Both the position numbers and the translations under genes were made by a program. This document shows, one piece after another, positions 36,265 through 44,649 of a stretch of DNA of 64,000 nt; positions within the stretch are counted from its first letter, which is position 1, and the number at the start of each line of letters is the position of its first letter. The stretch is taken from assembly GCF_000013405.1 (NCBI RefSeq), contig NC_007759.1, forward strand, positions 124,001 to 188,000, given 5' to 3'. The notes beneath the pieces were generated by a model. That model did no database searches. It was not told the origin of the DNA and was given only the letters and a program-made list of their open reading frames with translations. The stretch is from Syntrophus aciditrophicus SB. GTDB lineage: Bacteria > Desulfobacterota > Syntrophia > Syntrophales > Syntrophaceae.

Positions 36265-36777
36265 ACCCGGGAAAAATAAGTTTCTGTTCATGATCAGGAA
36301 AATCAGGATCTCTTATCCGCTGCAACATTCAGACAGAACACCCGGCTTCCGGGAGTCATAGCCCGGATACTCCCTTTCGATTCAATATATCCTTTAAAAA
36401 TAAGAAAATATTCACGCAATCATGATGTGGTTCTTCTCCTTAAGCGGGAAATCGATGAGTCCGTATGGTCTGAACAATTTCTAAGCATTATTCAAACGGC
36501 CAAACCTCGTGTCGTAAAAGTCGCAATCTCAAGACGAATATCAGGCTGGTTGTTGTAATTGTGATATTTGAGCCCTCCGTTCACCCGGTTCTGCAGGTAA
36601 AAGTGGATGATCAACAGCGCTGTTTTTCTATTGTGCTAAATGTAATATAAGGGGTCGATTTTATTCATAAAATAGTTAAAATTCAGCTTTACGGTGTGAA
36701 GGAAAAGATGTAAATGTTCTACATGTGACGCCGGTCGTTATTGACGCAATGAATTGGGGGTATCCAAAAGGACGGTC
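36265..36777. other. region between moaA and the HD gene
   Basis: It holds the decayed fmdE copy described separately. The rest (about 36525-36777) has no gene; an ATGTA...TACAT dyad occurs around 36709-36725 just before the HD gene. Confidence 0.4.
36330..36520 (-). pseudogene. decayed second copy of fmdE 5' end and leader
   Basis: The minus strand repeats, with many changes, the leader and first codons of the fmdE gene at 34839. Shared blocks are the TTCTCCTTAA ribosome-site region, AATTTCTAA, GTCGT and TCAAGACGAA, all in the same order. After the ATG (36421-36423) the copy has a stop at its fourth codon and small deletions, but still matches fmdE at AATATTT, GTTGAA-like and GGCTAT...CCCGG. 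It is a relic of a duplication or of a former neighbouring paralogue. Confidence 0.5.
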
Positions 36778-37728
36778 ATGAGATACCAAACTTGCCGGGA
36801 GCCTGGATCGCTTTCTGCCAGCGATAAGTTCAAATCGGTAGAGGCTGCACTCGAAAGTCATGTCAAAGAAGAGGAAGCCAGATACAGCGGAAAAGGCCGG
36901 GGAGATGGCAGCCTGTGGCATCATCTGGTTCGGGTGGCGCGGTTGGCCGAAAAGCTCGGGCGGAGTGAAGGGCTCGATCCTGCAACCTGCAGACTGGCAG
37001 GCCTGTTTCATGACGCCGGCAAATTCTCGGGCGGAACTTATCATCAGGACGACCGACCGGAAGAAGAGCGTTCCGTGGATATATTGGTGGAGCTTGCGGG
37101 TAAGCATGATTTAGATCGGGATATTGTCGATCGGATCGCCAGATCCTTCCAACAGCTATACCGGGATGGCGAAAATCAAACTCCTTTGACCCGGGTTTTG
37201 TTCGATGCCGATAATCTGGACAAGCTCGGATTCCTCGGAATCGCCAACTATTTTATCAAGACCGGTCTCCGGGGCAAAGGCGTGTCTGCGAACATGCTCT
37301 ATCAATTAACCGCGGAACTGACCTATGCGCGCCACGCAGCGGATTGTATGGCAACGCCGGCAGGCCGCGAGCTGGCCCTCCGCAAGGCGCCGGAAACCTA
37401 TCGATTCATTTTGGATCTCCTGCAATCGCTGCGAGACGATGGAATCTTTGATTTTAAAGTCGAGGAAGTCATGTTCGACCAACTGCTCCTCGACGTTGTA
37501 TCCCCTTACTCATGTGAGTGTCGGGGCACGCTGGAACGCCGTCTCTGGAACGTCAGGGGCATCAAATGCCTGGAAATCCATCTCGAGCATTCCTGCCCGA
37601 GATGTGAGGCACGCCATGAGATTCGTTTTTGCACTCCGAAGCTTCGAACCCAGGGGGAAAAGAATACAGGGGATCTTTTCCGAACTTCGCAACTTGATAT
37701 CCGGCAGGCAGCTGACAGTTACTTTTGA
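36778..37728 (+). CDS. HD-domain phosphohydrolase-like protein
   Basis: A 316-residue protein with an HD metal-dependent hydrolase domain over about residues 35-150: WHHLVRVARLAE, GLFHDAGKFSGG with the HD pair, and a later Asp in RVLFDADNLDKLG. The C-terminal part has a CECRG...CPRCEARHEIRFC cysteine set that may bind zinc. Function is unknown; HD proteins often hydrolyse nucleotides. I chose the ATG at 36778 (AAAGGA upstream) over a TTG at 36754. It is 12 bases from the MoaE-like gene, suggesting one transcript. Confidence 0.7.
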   Translation: MRYQTCREPGSLSASDKFKSVEAALESHVKEEEARYSGKGRGDGSLWHHLVRVARLAEKLGRSEGLDPATCRLAGLFHDAGKFSGGTYHQDDRPEEERSVDILVELAGKHDLDRDIVDRIARSFQQLYRDGENQTPLTRVLFDADNLDKLGFLGIANYFIKTGLRGKGVSANMLYQLTAELTYARHAADCMATPAGRELALRKAPETYRFILDLLQSLRDDGIFDFKVEEVMFDQLLLDVVSPYSCECRGTLERRLWNVRGIKCLEIHLEHSCPRCEARHEIRFCTPKLRTQGEKNTGDLFRTSQLDIRQAADSYF

Positions 37729-37740
37729 GGAGCATGCAAA

Positions 37741-38118
37741 ATGGTCATCGTTTCAAAAGATCCGATTGATCCGGCGACGATGTTTGAAAAAATCGAAAAA
37801 TCCAGAGGCGGCAGCGTCCTGTTGCACTATGCGGTGGTCAAGCAGAAGGTCGGCAGCAGTGTTTCCGAAGGGATCCACTTTGAACGCGTCGGAGATATGG
37901 AGGGAGAACTGTCTGCTATTTCTTCGGACATGAAACGGCAGTGGGATATCGAGGATGTGCTTCTTGTGCGGCGAACAGGAACCCTGGAGCTCGGCGACAT
38001 TATCTCCCTGGTTGCCGTCAGTTCCCCGTCAAGCAAAGATGCATTCGAAGCCTGTCGTCATGGGCTGGAGAGGTTGAAGGGGATGAAGACCATCACAAAG
38101 GCTGAACGGTTCCTCTAA
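37741..38118 (+). CDS. MoaE-like molybdopterin synthase catalytic subunit homologue
   Basis: A 125-residue protein resembling MoaE, which with MoaD adds the dithiolene sulfurs to precursor Z. VVKQKVG, the DVLLVRRTGTLELGDIISLVAVSSPSSKDAFEACR core is a clear match. It is shorter than E. coli MoaE (about 150), lacks the usual GAVVxFxGxVR glycine-rich N-terminal segment in full form, and ends TITKAERFL where MoaE has an IWKKE-type tail. It could be an active variant or a divergent relative. No moaD is present here. Confidence 0.68.
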   Translation: MVIVSKDPIDPATMFEKIEKSRGGSVLLHYAVVKQKVGSSVSEGIHFERVGDMEGELSAISSDMKRQWDIEDVLLVRRTGTLELGDIISLVAVSSPSSKDAFEACRHGLERLKGMKTITKAERFL

Positions 38119-38144
38119 CCGCATATCAAGTGCATGCTGTGTTT

Positions 38145-38187
38145 CAGCCGGCTGCCGGATGAAGCCAACGGCGCCGGCAGCCGGCTG
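38145..38187. terminator. strong 14-bp hairpin after the MoaE-like gene
   Basis: CAGCCGGCTGCCGG and CCGGCAGCCGGCTG form a perfect 14-bp stem with a 15-nt loop, 26 bases after the MoaE-like stop. No T tract follows, so it may stabilise the mRNA end or cause partial termination. Confidence 0.5.
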
Positions 38188-38188
38188 A

Positions 38189-38320
38189 TTGAACGACCTG
38201 ATTCTGAAGTTATGCGCCGAGGACGATGAGCGCAATCCAGATTGTTTGAATTTCAGAACAGAGTTGCTTCTGGACTCCAAGATCCTTGATCCAGTCATTC
38301 GCATCTACCGCACCGGATAA
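38189..38320 (+). CDS. possible 43-residue reading frame, unrecognised
   Basis: A TTG-started frame codes 43 residues of plausible composition (NDLILKLCAEDD at the start, ending IRIYRTG). There is no ribosome site and the strong hairpin lies right before it. It may be the tail of a lost gene or chance. Confidence 0.2.
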   Translation: MNDLILKLCAEDDERNPDCLNFRTELLLDSKILDPVIRIYRTG

Positions 38321-38361
38321 GCATCCATTCGTCTTTTCCAGGATGTCTTCCTGCAGTTTTT

Positions 38362-39723
38362 TCAGTGCACCGGAATAAGCTCCTGCCGCACCTGTTGCTT
38401 CAAGGCCCTGATTTTCTCAACCAATGCCGTTTTCTGCGATTTGACCTTAAAAGCTGCATCATCTTGAGATTGAATCGTATTGATCAGGAAATCCAGGTGT
38501 GTATTTAGATTATTTACGGGATAGGGGTCGATGGAGCCATAAATCATGATCTTCTTTTCATCAACGTAGGGCCACCCGGCTTCCATTGTGTTGATGTCGG
38601 TTGTTCCCGGAGGCAGCGGCTCTACCCTGATCATGGTTACGGTACGGGAGGAAAAACCGGCGTTATGGTCATTAGCTGAATTATAGGGCCAAATCCATAC
38701 ATTTGGATCGGTTGCGTTGGACGCGGTGGAACGCTGATCCGGAGGACCGGGATTTTTCTGGGGAGGCACAACCCTGAATGGGCCTTCTCCATCCAGCTTG
38801 TTCTGCGGGTTCAGCACTCCCGGTGTCAGGTATTCGTCATCCCGCAGAAAAGCCAGAATCATTTTCAAATCAAGAGGGTTAACAATCTCATCACCGTTAC
38901 TTCTTCCTGCCGCCGATGGGGAACTGTAATTGCACCAGCCGGTTGAGGGATTGGTTGCCATGTCCGCCTGTTCGTTGTAATAAAAGATTGAAGAGTCATA
39001 TGTGCCGAAAACATGATAAGCGTTGGGATTATTGCTCGGATCAAAGGGGTGATATGTGGCAAATCCGTCCGGTGCATAAACTGTGATTCCTGTTGCTGAA
39101 TTCAGCTTGATCGCCTTGATGAGGTTCTCCAGGGCGACACCGTTGTATTTCGTGTAATTGTCATCCGACTTACTGGCGTTCATCAGCAGAAACTGGGTGT
39201 GCTGGGCCATCTGTTCAAGTTTTTCGAGTGAAAGCACGAGAGAGGGAGCCGGCACATTGCCCGGGTTATCAATCGCATCCCCGGGATACGTTATCGCGCT
39301 GATTTCTATCTGATTCGCATAGGCGTCCCCATCGGAATCGAGATCTTTAATTGCCAGCAAGGCTGCAGCGGTGCGTCCCAGGGTGGGCCAATTGCTCTTG
39401 TAGGCCAGGCAATAGGGATTGAGTGTCTGCTGCAGATTCTCCGGTGTACTGTCGGCCCCGTAATTCGTTTTGTAGTGGCACCACTGGCAACTGCCAAGAG
39501 TCGTCGTTTTTCCTCCTGACGTATAGGAACCGCCACTGTGGCACAGAGTGCAGCTATCCAGTTTGGTGCCGACAGCGTTGGGGTAAGCCGAGCGGAAGTT
39601 GGCTGAGTCGACGTCTCCTTCATGATTGTATGCTGCATAAATTTTGATTCCATAAAACAGGGTAAAGGAAGCGACTACGAAAACGGCAATTAAAGCGAAT
39701 ATACTCCATTTCTGTTTCTTCAT
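38362..39723 (-). CDS. exported diheme c-type protein with GEGP motif
   Basis: A 453-residue protein with an N-terminal membrane anchor or signal (KKQKWSIFALIAVFVVASFTL) and two c-type heme sites close together, CTLCH near residue 56 and CQWCH near 75. A DGEGPFRVVPPQ segment lies about residue 310, the hallmark of the GEGP-motif diheme proteins found in sulfur- and metal-metabolising anaerobes. A DSDGDAYANQIEI segment looks like a Ca2+-binding loop. ATG at 39723 with GGAGG nine bases upstream is chosen. Its electron partners are unknown. Confidence 0.72.
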   Translation of the reverse strand: MKKQKWSIFALIAVFVVASFTLFYGIKIYAAYNHEGDVDSANFRSAYPNAVGTKLDSCTLCHSGGSYTSGGKTTTLGSCQWCHYKTNYGADSTPENLQQTLNPYCLAYKSNWPTLGRTAAALLAIKDLDSDGDAYANQIEISAITYPGDAIDNPGNVPAPSLVLSLEKLEQMAQHTQFLLMNASKSDDNYTKYNGVALENLIKAIKLNSATGITVYAPDGFATYHPFDPSNNPNAYHVFGTYDSSIFYYNEQADMATNPSTGWCNYSSPSAAGRSNGDEIVNPLDLKMILAFLRDDEYLTPGVLNPQNKLDGEGPFRVVPPQKNPGPPDQRSTASNATDPNVWIWPYNSANDHNAGFSSRTVTMIRVEPLPPGTTDINTMEAGWPYVDEKKIMIYGSIDPYPVNNLNTHLDFLINTIQSQDDAAFKVKSQKTALVEKIRALKQQVRQELIPVH

Positions 39724-39802
39724 GGTCGTTACCTCCAATGAGTATTGCAGTCTGCGGGAAAGGCCGCATTAATGTAAATTTCCGGTTAACCATCTTCCAT
39801 GC

Positions 39803-41065
39803 TTACGGTTTCAGGGGTATCACGTAGGACGCTCCCTCGTTTGAATCAACTCCCGCGTTGAAATCAGCGAAGTGTGCCCCTGTCACCATGTCATTCCCGA
39901 AGGCCGATAAAGAATAACCAAATTCGTCACCGGCCAGCCCATCGGACGCCGTTAACTTTTCCGTCTCAAACCATAAATTGCCCATCCGATGGAAGAGGTA
40001 GATCGAACCTTGATTCGCTTTGCCTTCAATGTCATCCTTCCAGGCGCCAACAGCAATGACATCTACGGCAAGGGCGATGGACTGGCCGAACTCATCACCC
40101 GCGTTTGTGTCGCTTGCGGTAAGCCTGACGATCAGTTCAAAGGAATCTCCCTCCAGGGAAAAGACATAGGCCGCGCCCGCATCGGTCAGGCCGTCAGGAT
40201 CGGCTCTCCGGGCGCCGACTGCGATTACATCGCCAACCATTGCGACGGTAAAGCCAAAGTGATCATTCTTGTTCCCACCCGGTGGGGTCAGTTTGGCAAC
40301 CTGTCCCCACACATTCCCGGATTGACGGAAAAGGTAGACTGCACCCGCGCCTTTGGGGTCGGCATTACGCGCGCCTATCGCAATCAGGTCACCCCGAGCC
40401 GTCACCGATTGCCCGAAATGAGCTCCGGCCGAAGCATCGCTCGCCGTGAGCTTTGCCTCATTCATCCATTTCCCGTCTCTATAGTAATACACGTATGCGG
40501 CCCCTACGTCTTCTTCATTAATGGCCTCTTTACGAGCAGTGATCACCAGAAGGTCTCCGTGAACAGCAAGAGCACGGCCAAAATTGTCCTCATCAGCCGG
40601 AGTAGGAGAAGTAATCTTTTCTTCAAGGTGCCACGATCCTCCATACTTCCGGAAAATGTATGCCGCTCCGGCTTGTGAAAAACCCTCGACCTGTGCAAAG
40701 CGGGCTCCGACGATCACCATGTTTCCCTGGATGGCGACAGCCCGGCCGAACTCAGCCCCATTGGTCGCATCCGGGGCTACCAGCTTCTCCTCCGGGACAT
40801 ACGTCAGACCCTGGCGTTTGAAAAGATAGACGGCCCCGGCATTTTCCACAGAGCCAGCCGCAGCCCCGCCTGCCCCCACAGCAACGAGATCTCCATCGAT
40901 CGCAACGGAACGGCCGAATTCCGCGTTGGCGACGGGATCGTCAGCCGTGAGCCGCACTTCATCAGCCGGCGGCTGCTCCATTGCGTCAACTCCACCTATG
41001 CCGAAAGAGATGAATGTCAATAGGAAAAATGCTGTAATGGACGAAATATAAATGATTTTTTTCAT
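39803..41065 (-). CDS. secreted FG-GAP repeat beta-propeller protein
   Basis: A 420-residue exported protein (hydrophobic signal in residues 4-25) made of about seven repeats of the form ...LTASD--AGDEFG-S-A--GD--AVGA, each with FG and GD/VGA landmarks. This is the FG-GAP propeller of integrin-like proteins, usually used for protein or surface binding with Ca2+. It lies 80 bases upstream of the diheme gene on the same strand, so the two may be an exported pair. Confidence 0.8.
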   Translation of the reverse strand: MKKIIYISSITAFFLLTFISFGIGGVDAMEQPPADEVRLTADDPVANAEFGRSVAIDGDLVAVGAGGAAAGSVENAGAVYLFKRQGLTYVPEEKLVAPDATNGAEFGRAVAIQGNMVIVGARFAQVEGFSQAGAAYIFRKYGGSWHLEEKITSPTPADEDNFGRALAVHGDLLVITARKEAINEEDVGAAYVYYYRDGKWMNEAKLTASDASAGAHFGQSVTARGDLIAIGARNADPKGAGAVYLFRQSGNVWGQVAKLTPPGGNKNDHFGFTVAMVGDVIAVGARRADPDGLTDAGAAYVFSLEGDSFELIVRLTASDTNAGDEFGQSIALAVDVIAVGAWKDDIEGKANQGSIYLFHRMGNLWFETEKLTASDGLAGDEFGYSLSAFGNDMVTGAHFADFNAGVDSNEGASYVIPLKP

Positions 41066-41253
41066 ATTAATCTCCTTTCTGTAAAATTTTAGAGTTTAAC
41101 ATTCATCCCTCTTTCTCCCCCTTTTCTTCTGAGCGGATGCAAAACCGAATGATTCATCCAGGTGTTGCCTGTACGGCGATGAATCTTCCTATTTTTGGGG
41201 GAGAAAAGTGTGTCACATTCGACGGATATATCTGGATAATGAATATTGCATTA

Positions 41254-41449
41254 TTGACATAACAAATAAAGTCAGGAGTTATCTGATATGTGGCTTCGGA
41301 AATGATGAGATCCGAGTCAGTCATAGGCTAAACGCATGGTGAATGGTTTATCCAAAGTTATCCATATCAACATATCCTCTAAGAATTTCGGGAAATAATC
41401 TGACAGGACGATCAGTGAGTGAGTACGGCAGGATCTGCCGCAATTTTTT
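41254..41449 (+). ncRNA. candidate small RNA
   Basis: A TTGACA box at 41254-41259 with a weak AGTTAT 17 bases later, and an intrinsic terminator at 41426-41449, frame a region of about 160 bases with no reading frame. This is a hypothesis from signals alone; the rest of the gap 41066-41519 shows no gene. Confidence 0.2.
41426..41449 (+). terminator. intrinsic terminator, plus strand
   Basis: CGGCAG-GAT-CTGCCG is a perfect 6-bp hairpin with a 3-nt loop, followed three bases later by six T. No plus-strand protein gene ends before it. Confidence 0.5.
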
Positions 41450-41519
41450 CGGCAAGTTCTGTAACCTGTTTCATGGAAGATCTGCCTATTTCGGTGTGTC
41501 TCTGCGGTTGCCGGGATTC

Positions 41520-42437
41520 TCAGGATGCCGAATAGAGAATGCGTCCGGAATCGGAAAAGTCGTAACGGCTCATTCCCCCAACCCGCTGACGGAACGCCTT
41601 GTCATGGAGAACGTCCATCAGGAGCTGCACAGGCTTTTCAAAAAAGTTGTTCTGATCCAGCACCATATCGAAGCGTTCCCGGGTTATGGGTACAAAGTCT
41701 AAACCCAGAAAATTAGCGATGGCAATGGAAGCGATTCCGACGTCCGCCTTTCCTGAAAGAACAGCAAGGCCGACTTCAAGGTGGGTGAACGCCTCCTGTT
41801 CATAACCGGCAATCTGACTCTTCTCAATTCCGAGGCGACCCAGATGGATATCCAGAAGGACCCGGGTTCCAGCCCCTGGCTGACGATTGATGAAACGCAC
41901 CCCTTCTCGGGCAAGGTCATCGAACCCGTGAATGCCTGACGGATTTCCCCGGCCTGTAACGAGGCCCAGCTCGCGGTAGAAAAGATTGACCACGACTCCT
42001 CGTCTGTCCGGCATATATTTGGCCAGGAAAGGGATGTTGTAGGTGTCATCCTGAGGGTTCCACAAATGGGTCCAGGCGATGTCGGTGTAACCGGCATTCA
42101 AGGCCAGCAGCCCGTCCCGGCTTCCTGTGCTGGCGGAAAAGATATAAAATTCCGGGTGGTCTTTCCTCAGGCTGGCCTGCAGAATATCCAGCACGGGATC
42201 ATTGCTGCCTGCCGCCAGGAGGGCGCCTCCCATTTGTCGGCTCCTCTGCCGTGCCTCGGTAAGACCGGCGTGTGCATCTTCAAGCAGCCACGCATCCACC
42301 AGATCTTTGGGGAAAAGCCATTTTCCCGTTATCCGGGTTGCTGGAATCCGCCTGGACTTGATCAGCGCATAGACCTTTTTCTCATTAATATCGAGATATT
42401 CCGCGACTTCCCGCGTATTCATCAGTGTTTCTGACAT
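41520..42437 (-). CDS. HTH regulator with periplasmic-binding-protein-like domain (tungstate/molybdate type)
   Basis: A 305-residue transcription factor. Residues 1-55 are an excisionase/MerR-like helix-turn-helix (MNTREVAEYLDINEKKVYALIKSRRIPA). Residues about 75-300 resemble a substrate-binding domain of the COG1910 group that senses oxyanions (GSNDPVLDILQASLRK, FINRQPGAGTRVLLD, GKADVGIASIA). It probably controls the adjacent tungstate/molybdate genes in response to the anion. A decayed copy of its 3' end lies upstream of the tup operon at 48509-48669. Confidence 0.83.
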   Translation of the reverse strand: MSETLMNTREVAEYLDINEKKVYALIKSRRIPATRITGKWLFPKDLVDAWLLEDAHAGLTEARQRSRQMGGALLAAGSNDPVLDILQASLRKDHPEFYIFSASTGSRDGLLALNAGYTDIAWTHLWNPQDDTYNIPFLAKYMPDRRGVVVNLFYRELGLVTGRGNPSGIHGFDDLAREGVRFINRQPGAGTRVLLDIHLGRLGIEKSQIAGYEQEAFTHLEVGLAVLSGKADVGIASIAIANFLGLDFVPITRERFDMVLDQNNFFEKPVQLLMDVLHDKAFRQRVGGMSRYDFSDSGRILYSAS

Positions 42438-42554
42438 ACCCCTTTGCCTCTTTTTATTTTCAATCGCCGTTTTGTCTGTTAGTGGTTCAATTCCCCTGAA
42501 ATGATGTGCCGTTATGTTTCATCCTGGAAATATTTAAAGTCAAACTTCACAGGC

Positions 42555-42835
42555 ATGCCCTTTCACCCGGGCGGAATCCTGCTTGGAGACTTCCTGAATC
42601 CCATGGGAATTACACAACACAGACTTGCGAAATCCCTGGGGTATCCAAGCGGCATATTGGTGAAATCATCACCGGCAAGCGTTCCATAACGGCGGACACG
42701 GCCTTGCGACCGGCCATTTTTTCCGGCACAGATCCCCAAAGCTGGATGAACTTCCAGACCCATTATGGCTTGACGGTTGCCGAAGAGAATCTCTCCGAGA
42801 GACTGAAAATTGAAGTGGTAAGATACGCTGTGTAA
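42555..42835 (+). pseudogene. HigA-type antitoxin, frameshifted
   Basis: The plus strand encodes a HigA-family XRE antitoxin broken by a frameshift near 42640. The first frame reads PGGILLGDFLNPMGITQHRLAK and the second continues GEIITGKRSITADTALR...SWMNFQTHYGLTVAEENL to a normal stop. A higB toxin gene is not present upstream. It is a toxin-antitoxin fossil. Confidence 0.75.
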
Positions 42836-42844
42836 GGGAATTCT

Positions 42845-43675
42845 TTATCCCTTATGAATAATCGTTCCTACATGTTCACCCTTCAGGGCCCGGGTGATAT
42901 TGCCTTGCTTCTGGCCGTTGATGATCTGGATGCTGCTGATGACTTCGCTGTTCTGCAGAACTTCGAGGCAGGGCCTTTCGATGATCAGATCATCAAAATC
43001 CCGGGCGAGTAGTTCGGAAGCGCTGATTTCGGAGACGAATTCGGCGTCGGGGTCCTTTTTGGGATCGTCCGTATAAAGGCCGTCTTCATCCTTGACGTAG
43101 ATGCAGCTTCGCGCGCCGATCAGGTCCGCCAGGATGATGGTGCCCACATCCGTTCGATGAACGGGGATGCGCCACCCTTTTACCGGCATGGCGAAATAAT
43201 CATAGGGGGGCATCCCGTGCATGACGGGGATGCAGTCCATGGAAAAATAGGTCGACAATTTGACGACTTCATCATGGCCGATCTTGATTCCGCCCCAAGA
43301 GGACAGCAGGGTGGCCACCAGCAGGGCATTCTGCTCCGAGATGGAGCTGCCGAATTTGGCAATGATGCCTGTCGGCATGCCCAGTTCGAGACCAATGGAA
43401 TAGATATGCCGGCTGCGGGTCCCGCCTCCCGTGGTGATGAGCATCTTGTGTTCTTTCTTGTTCGCCACAATTTCTTCAATAATTGGGGGGAGGGCCTTGA
43501 CGCCCCGGTCACAGATGGACTGGCCGCCGATCTTGATAATATCCACATCCGGGAACAGCCTTCGCTGTGGAGCAATGGTGAGGCTTTCCATAAACGACTT
43601 GCTGACCAGGCTTTCCCCCATCAGTTTACTCTTTATGTGCAGACGCCGTCCGTCCCGTTCGCGCCAAAGCCCCAT
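42845..43675 (-). CDS. molybdenum storage protein, MosB-like
   Basis: A 276-residue amino-acid-kinase-fold protein very like the beta subunit of Azotobacter molybdenum storage protein: IKIGGQSICDRG, GGGTRSRHIYSIGLELG, FGSSISEQN, IYVKDEDGLYTDDPK and the terminal GEHVGTIIHKG all match. It also has MPPYDYF...GWRIPVHRTD, similar to the RIPPHR region of the alpha subunit. MoSto packs molybdate or tungstate as polyoxometalate clusters with ATP. No separate MosA gene is present, so a single-subunit cage is likely. GGGAGA precedes the ATG. It is the last gene of a three-gene set next to the tungstate importer. Confidence 0.85.
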   Translation of the reverse strand: MGLWRERDGRRLHIKSKLMGESLVSKSFMESLTIAPQRRLFPDVDIIKIGGQSICDRGVKALPPIIEEIVANKKEHKMLITTGGGTRSRHIYSIGLELGMPTGIIAKFGSSISEQNALLVATLLSSWGGIKIGHDEVVKLSTYFSMDCIPVMHGMPPYDYFAMPVKGWRIPVHRTDVGTIILADLIGARSCIYVKDEDGLYTDDPKKDPDAEFVSEISASELLARDFDDLIIERPCLEVLQNSEVISSIQIINGQKQGNITRALKGEHVGTIIHKG

Positions 43676-43691
43676 GAAAATCTCCCTTCGT

Positions 43692-43907
43692 TTATTCCTT
43701 TACTTCCACTTCTTCTTCCTTTTCACCATGTTTCAATAAAACCAGTTCTGCCCCCACCGCCTCGGCGATCTGCTCCAGTTCCTGTTTGCGCATGTGCTTC
43801 GGGTAGAAGGTGAGATCGATATCCGTTACGGCGACGAGAGTAAACCGCGGCTTCTTTTCCCCTTCACTGACTTTCCGACGTTCCCGATAAAAAATCTTGC
43901 CTGCCAT
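43692..43907 (-). CDS. small conserved-looking 71-residue protein
   Basis: A 71-residue acidic-tailed protein that I do not recognise. It has a basic N-terminus (MAGKIFYRERRKVSEGEKKP), a beta-like RFTLVAVTDIDLTFY and a helical stretch QELEQIAEAVGAELVLLKHG. It sits 16 bases upstream of the MosB-like gene and 19 bases after the TiaS-like gene, with its own ribosome site (GGAGGC). Position suggests a helper of metal storage. Confidence 0.65.
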   Translation of the reverse strand: MAGKIFYRERRKVSEGEKKPRFTLVAVTDIDLTFYPKHMRKQELEQIAEAVGAELVLLKHGEKEEEVEVKE

Positions 43908-43926
43908 GGTTAAGCCTCCTTATGCG

Positions 43927-44649
43927 TTAGTTGTTTTTCCCTCTTTTTCCACCCATAATTTCCCACCGGCCTTTGCCCGTCTGAATTACGGGCAAGACCG
44001 CTCTCTGTCCCCAGAATCTGGGACGCAACCATCCTTTGGTAAAAACCGTGTCTTCCGGATGAGGGACGATGGCATCTCTATCCAGAGAAACCACGGAAAT
44101 GCCGCATTGTGTTAATGCAGATACGGAAACCTGATCCGGATGGGCTCTCAGATTTCCAAACTCGATGAATCTTCCACTCCAACCCGATGCCGTGAGACCG
44201 ACGGCGGCGGCGGCACCTATAATTCCGTCATTCGTACCTCCATGACCGGAAAGGTGAACCCCGGAGGTTGCCTCCAGTGCTTCTCTCTGCGTCATGATTC
44301 TTTCCGTGCATCGTTGCCCGAAAGCCATCAAACCTGGCAGGTCCGGGTGCCTTTCAGGAGCAAGACACAGCCCGGGATCGCTTCCCGGCAGGGACTCTCG
44401 ACAGATATGCTCGCGGGCCCGTTCAAGAATCGTTTCAGTCAGCGAGGGATCAGGTATATCGAGAACCACACAGGCCGAACTGTTGTGAGATGTGTAAGGA
44501 ATTGCGGGATCGACCAGGAGCTGCTGTCTGACTACACCCCATACGCGGCAATTTTCAGGAAGAAGCGCTTCAAAATGACGGGCCAGCTTTCCTGTGCCGA
44601 TTGCCGCCTCGGCATTATCCGTATCATCAAATCCAACATAAAGTTTCAT
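43927..44649 (-). CDS. TiaS-like GFDDTD-domain protein
   Basis: A 240-residue protein whose N-terminus, GFDDTDNAEAAIGTGKLA, is the conserved opening of the TiaS/DUF1743 family (tRNA-Ile2 agmatinylcytidine synthase in archaea). Further family features are HNSSACVVLDIPDP and GHGGTNDGIIGAAAAVGL. The catalytic and RNA-binding C-terminal domains of TiaS are missing, so a tRNA role is unlikely; an ATP-dependent step linked to metal storage is a guess from context. It heads the group TiaS-like, 71-residue protein, MosB-like. Confidence 0.7.
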   Translation of the reverse strand: MKLYVGFDDTDNAEAAIGTGKLARHFEALLPENCRVWGVVRQQLLVDPAIPYTSHNSSACVVLDIPDPSLTETILERAREHICRESLPGSDPGLCLAPERHPDLPGLMAFGQRCTERIMTQREALEATSGVHLSGHGGTNDGIIGAAAAVGLTASGWSGRFIEFGNLRAHPDQVSVSALTQCGISVVSLDRDAIVPHPEDTVFTKGWLRPRFWGQRAVLPVIQTGKGRWEIMGGKRGKNN

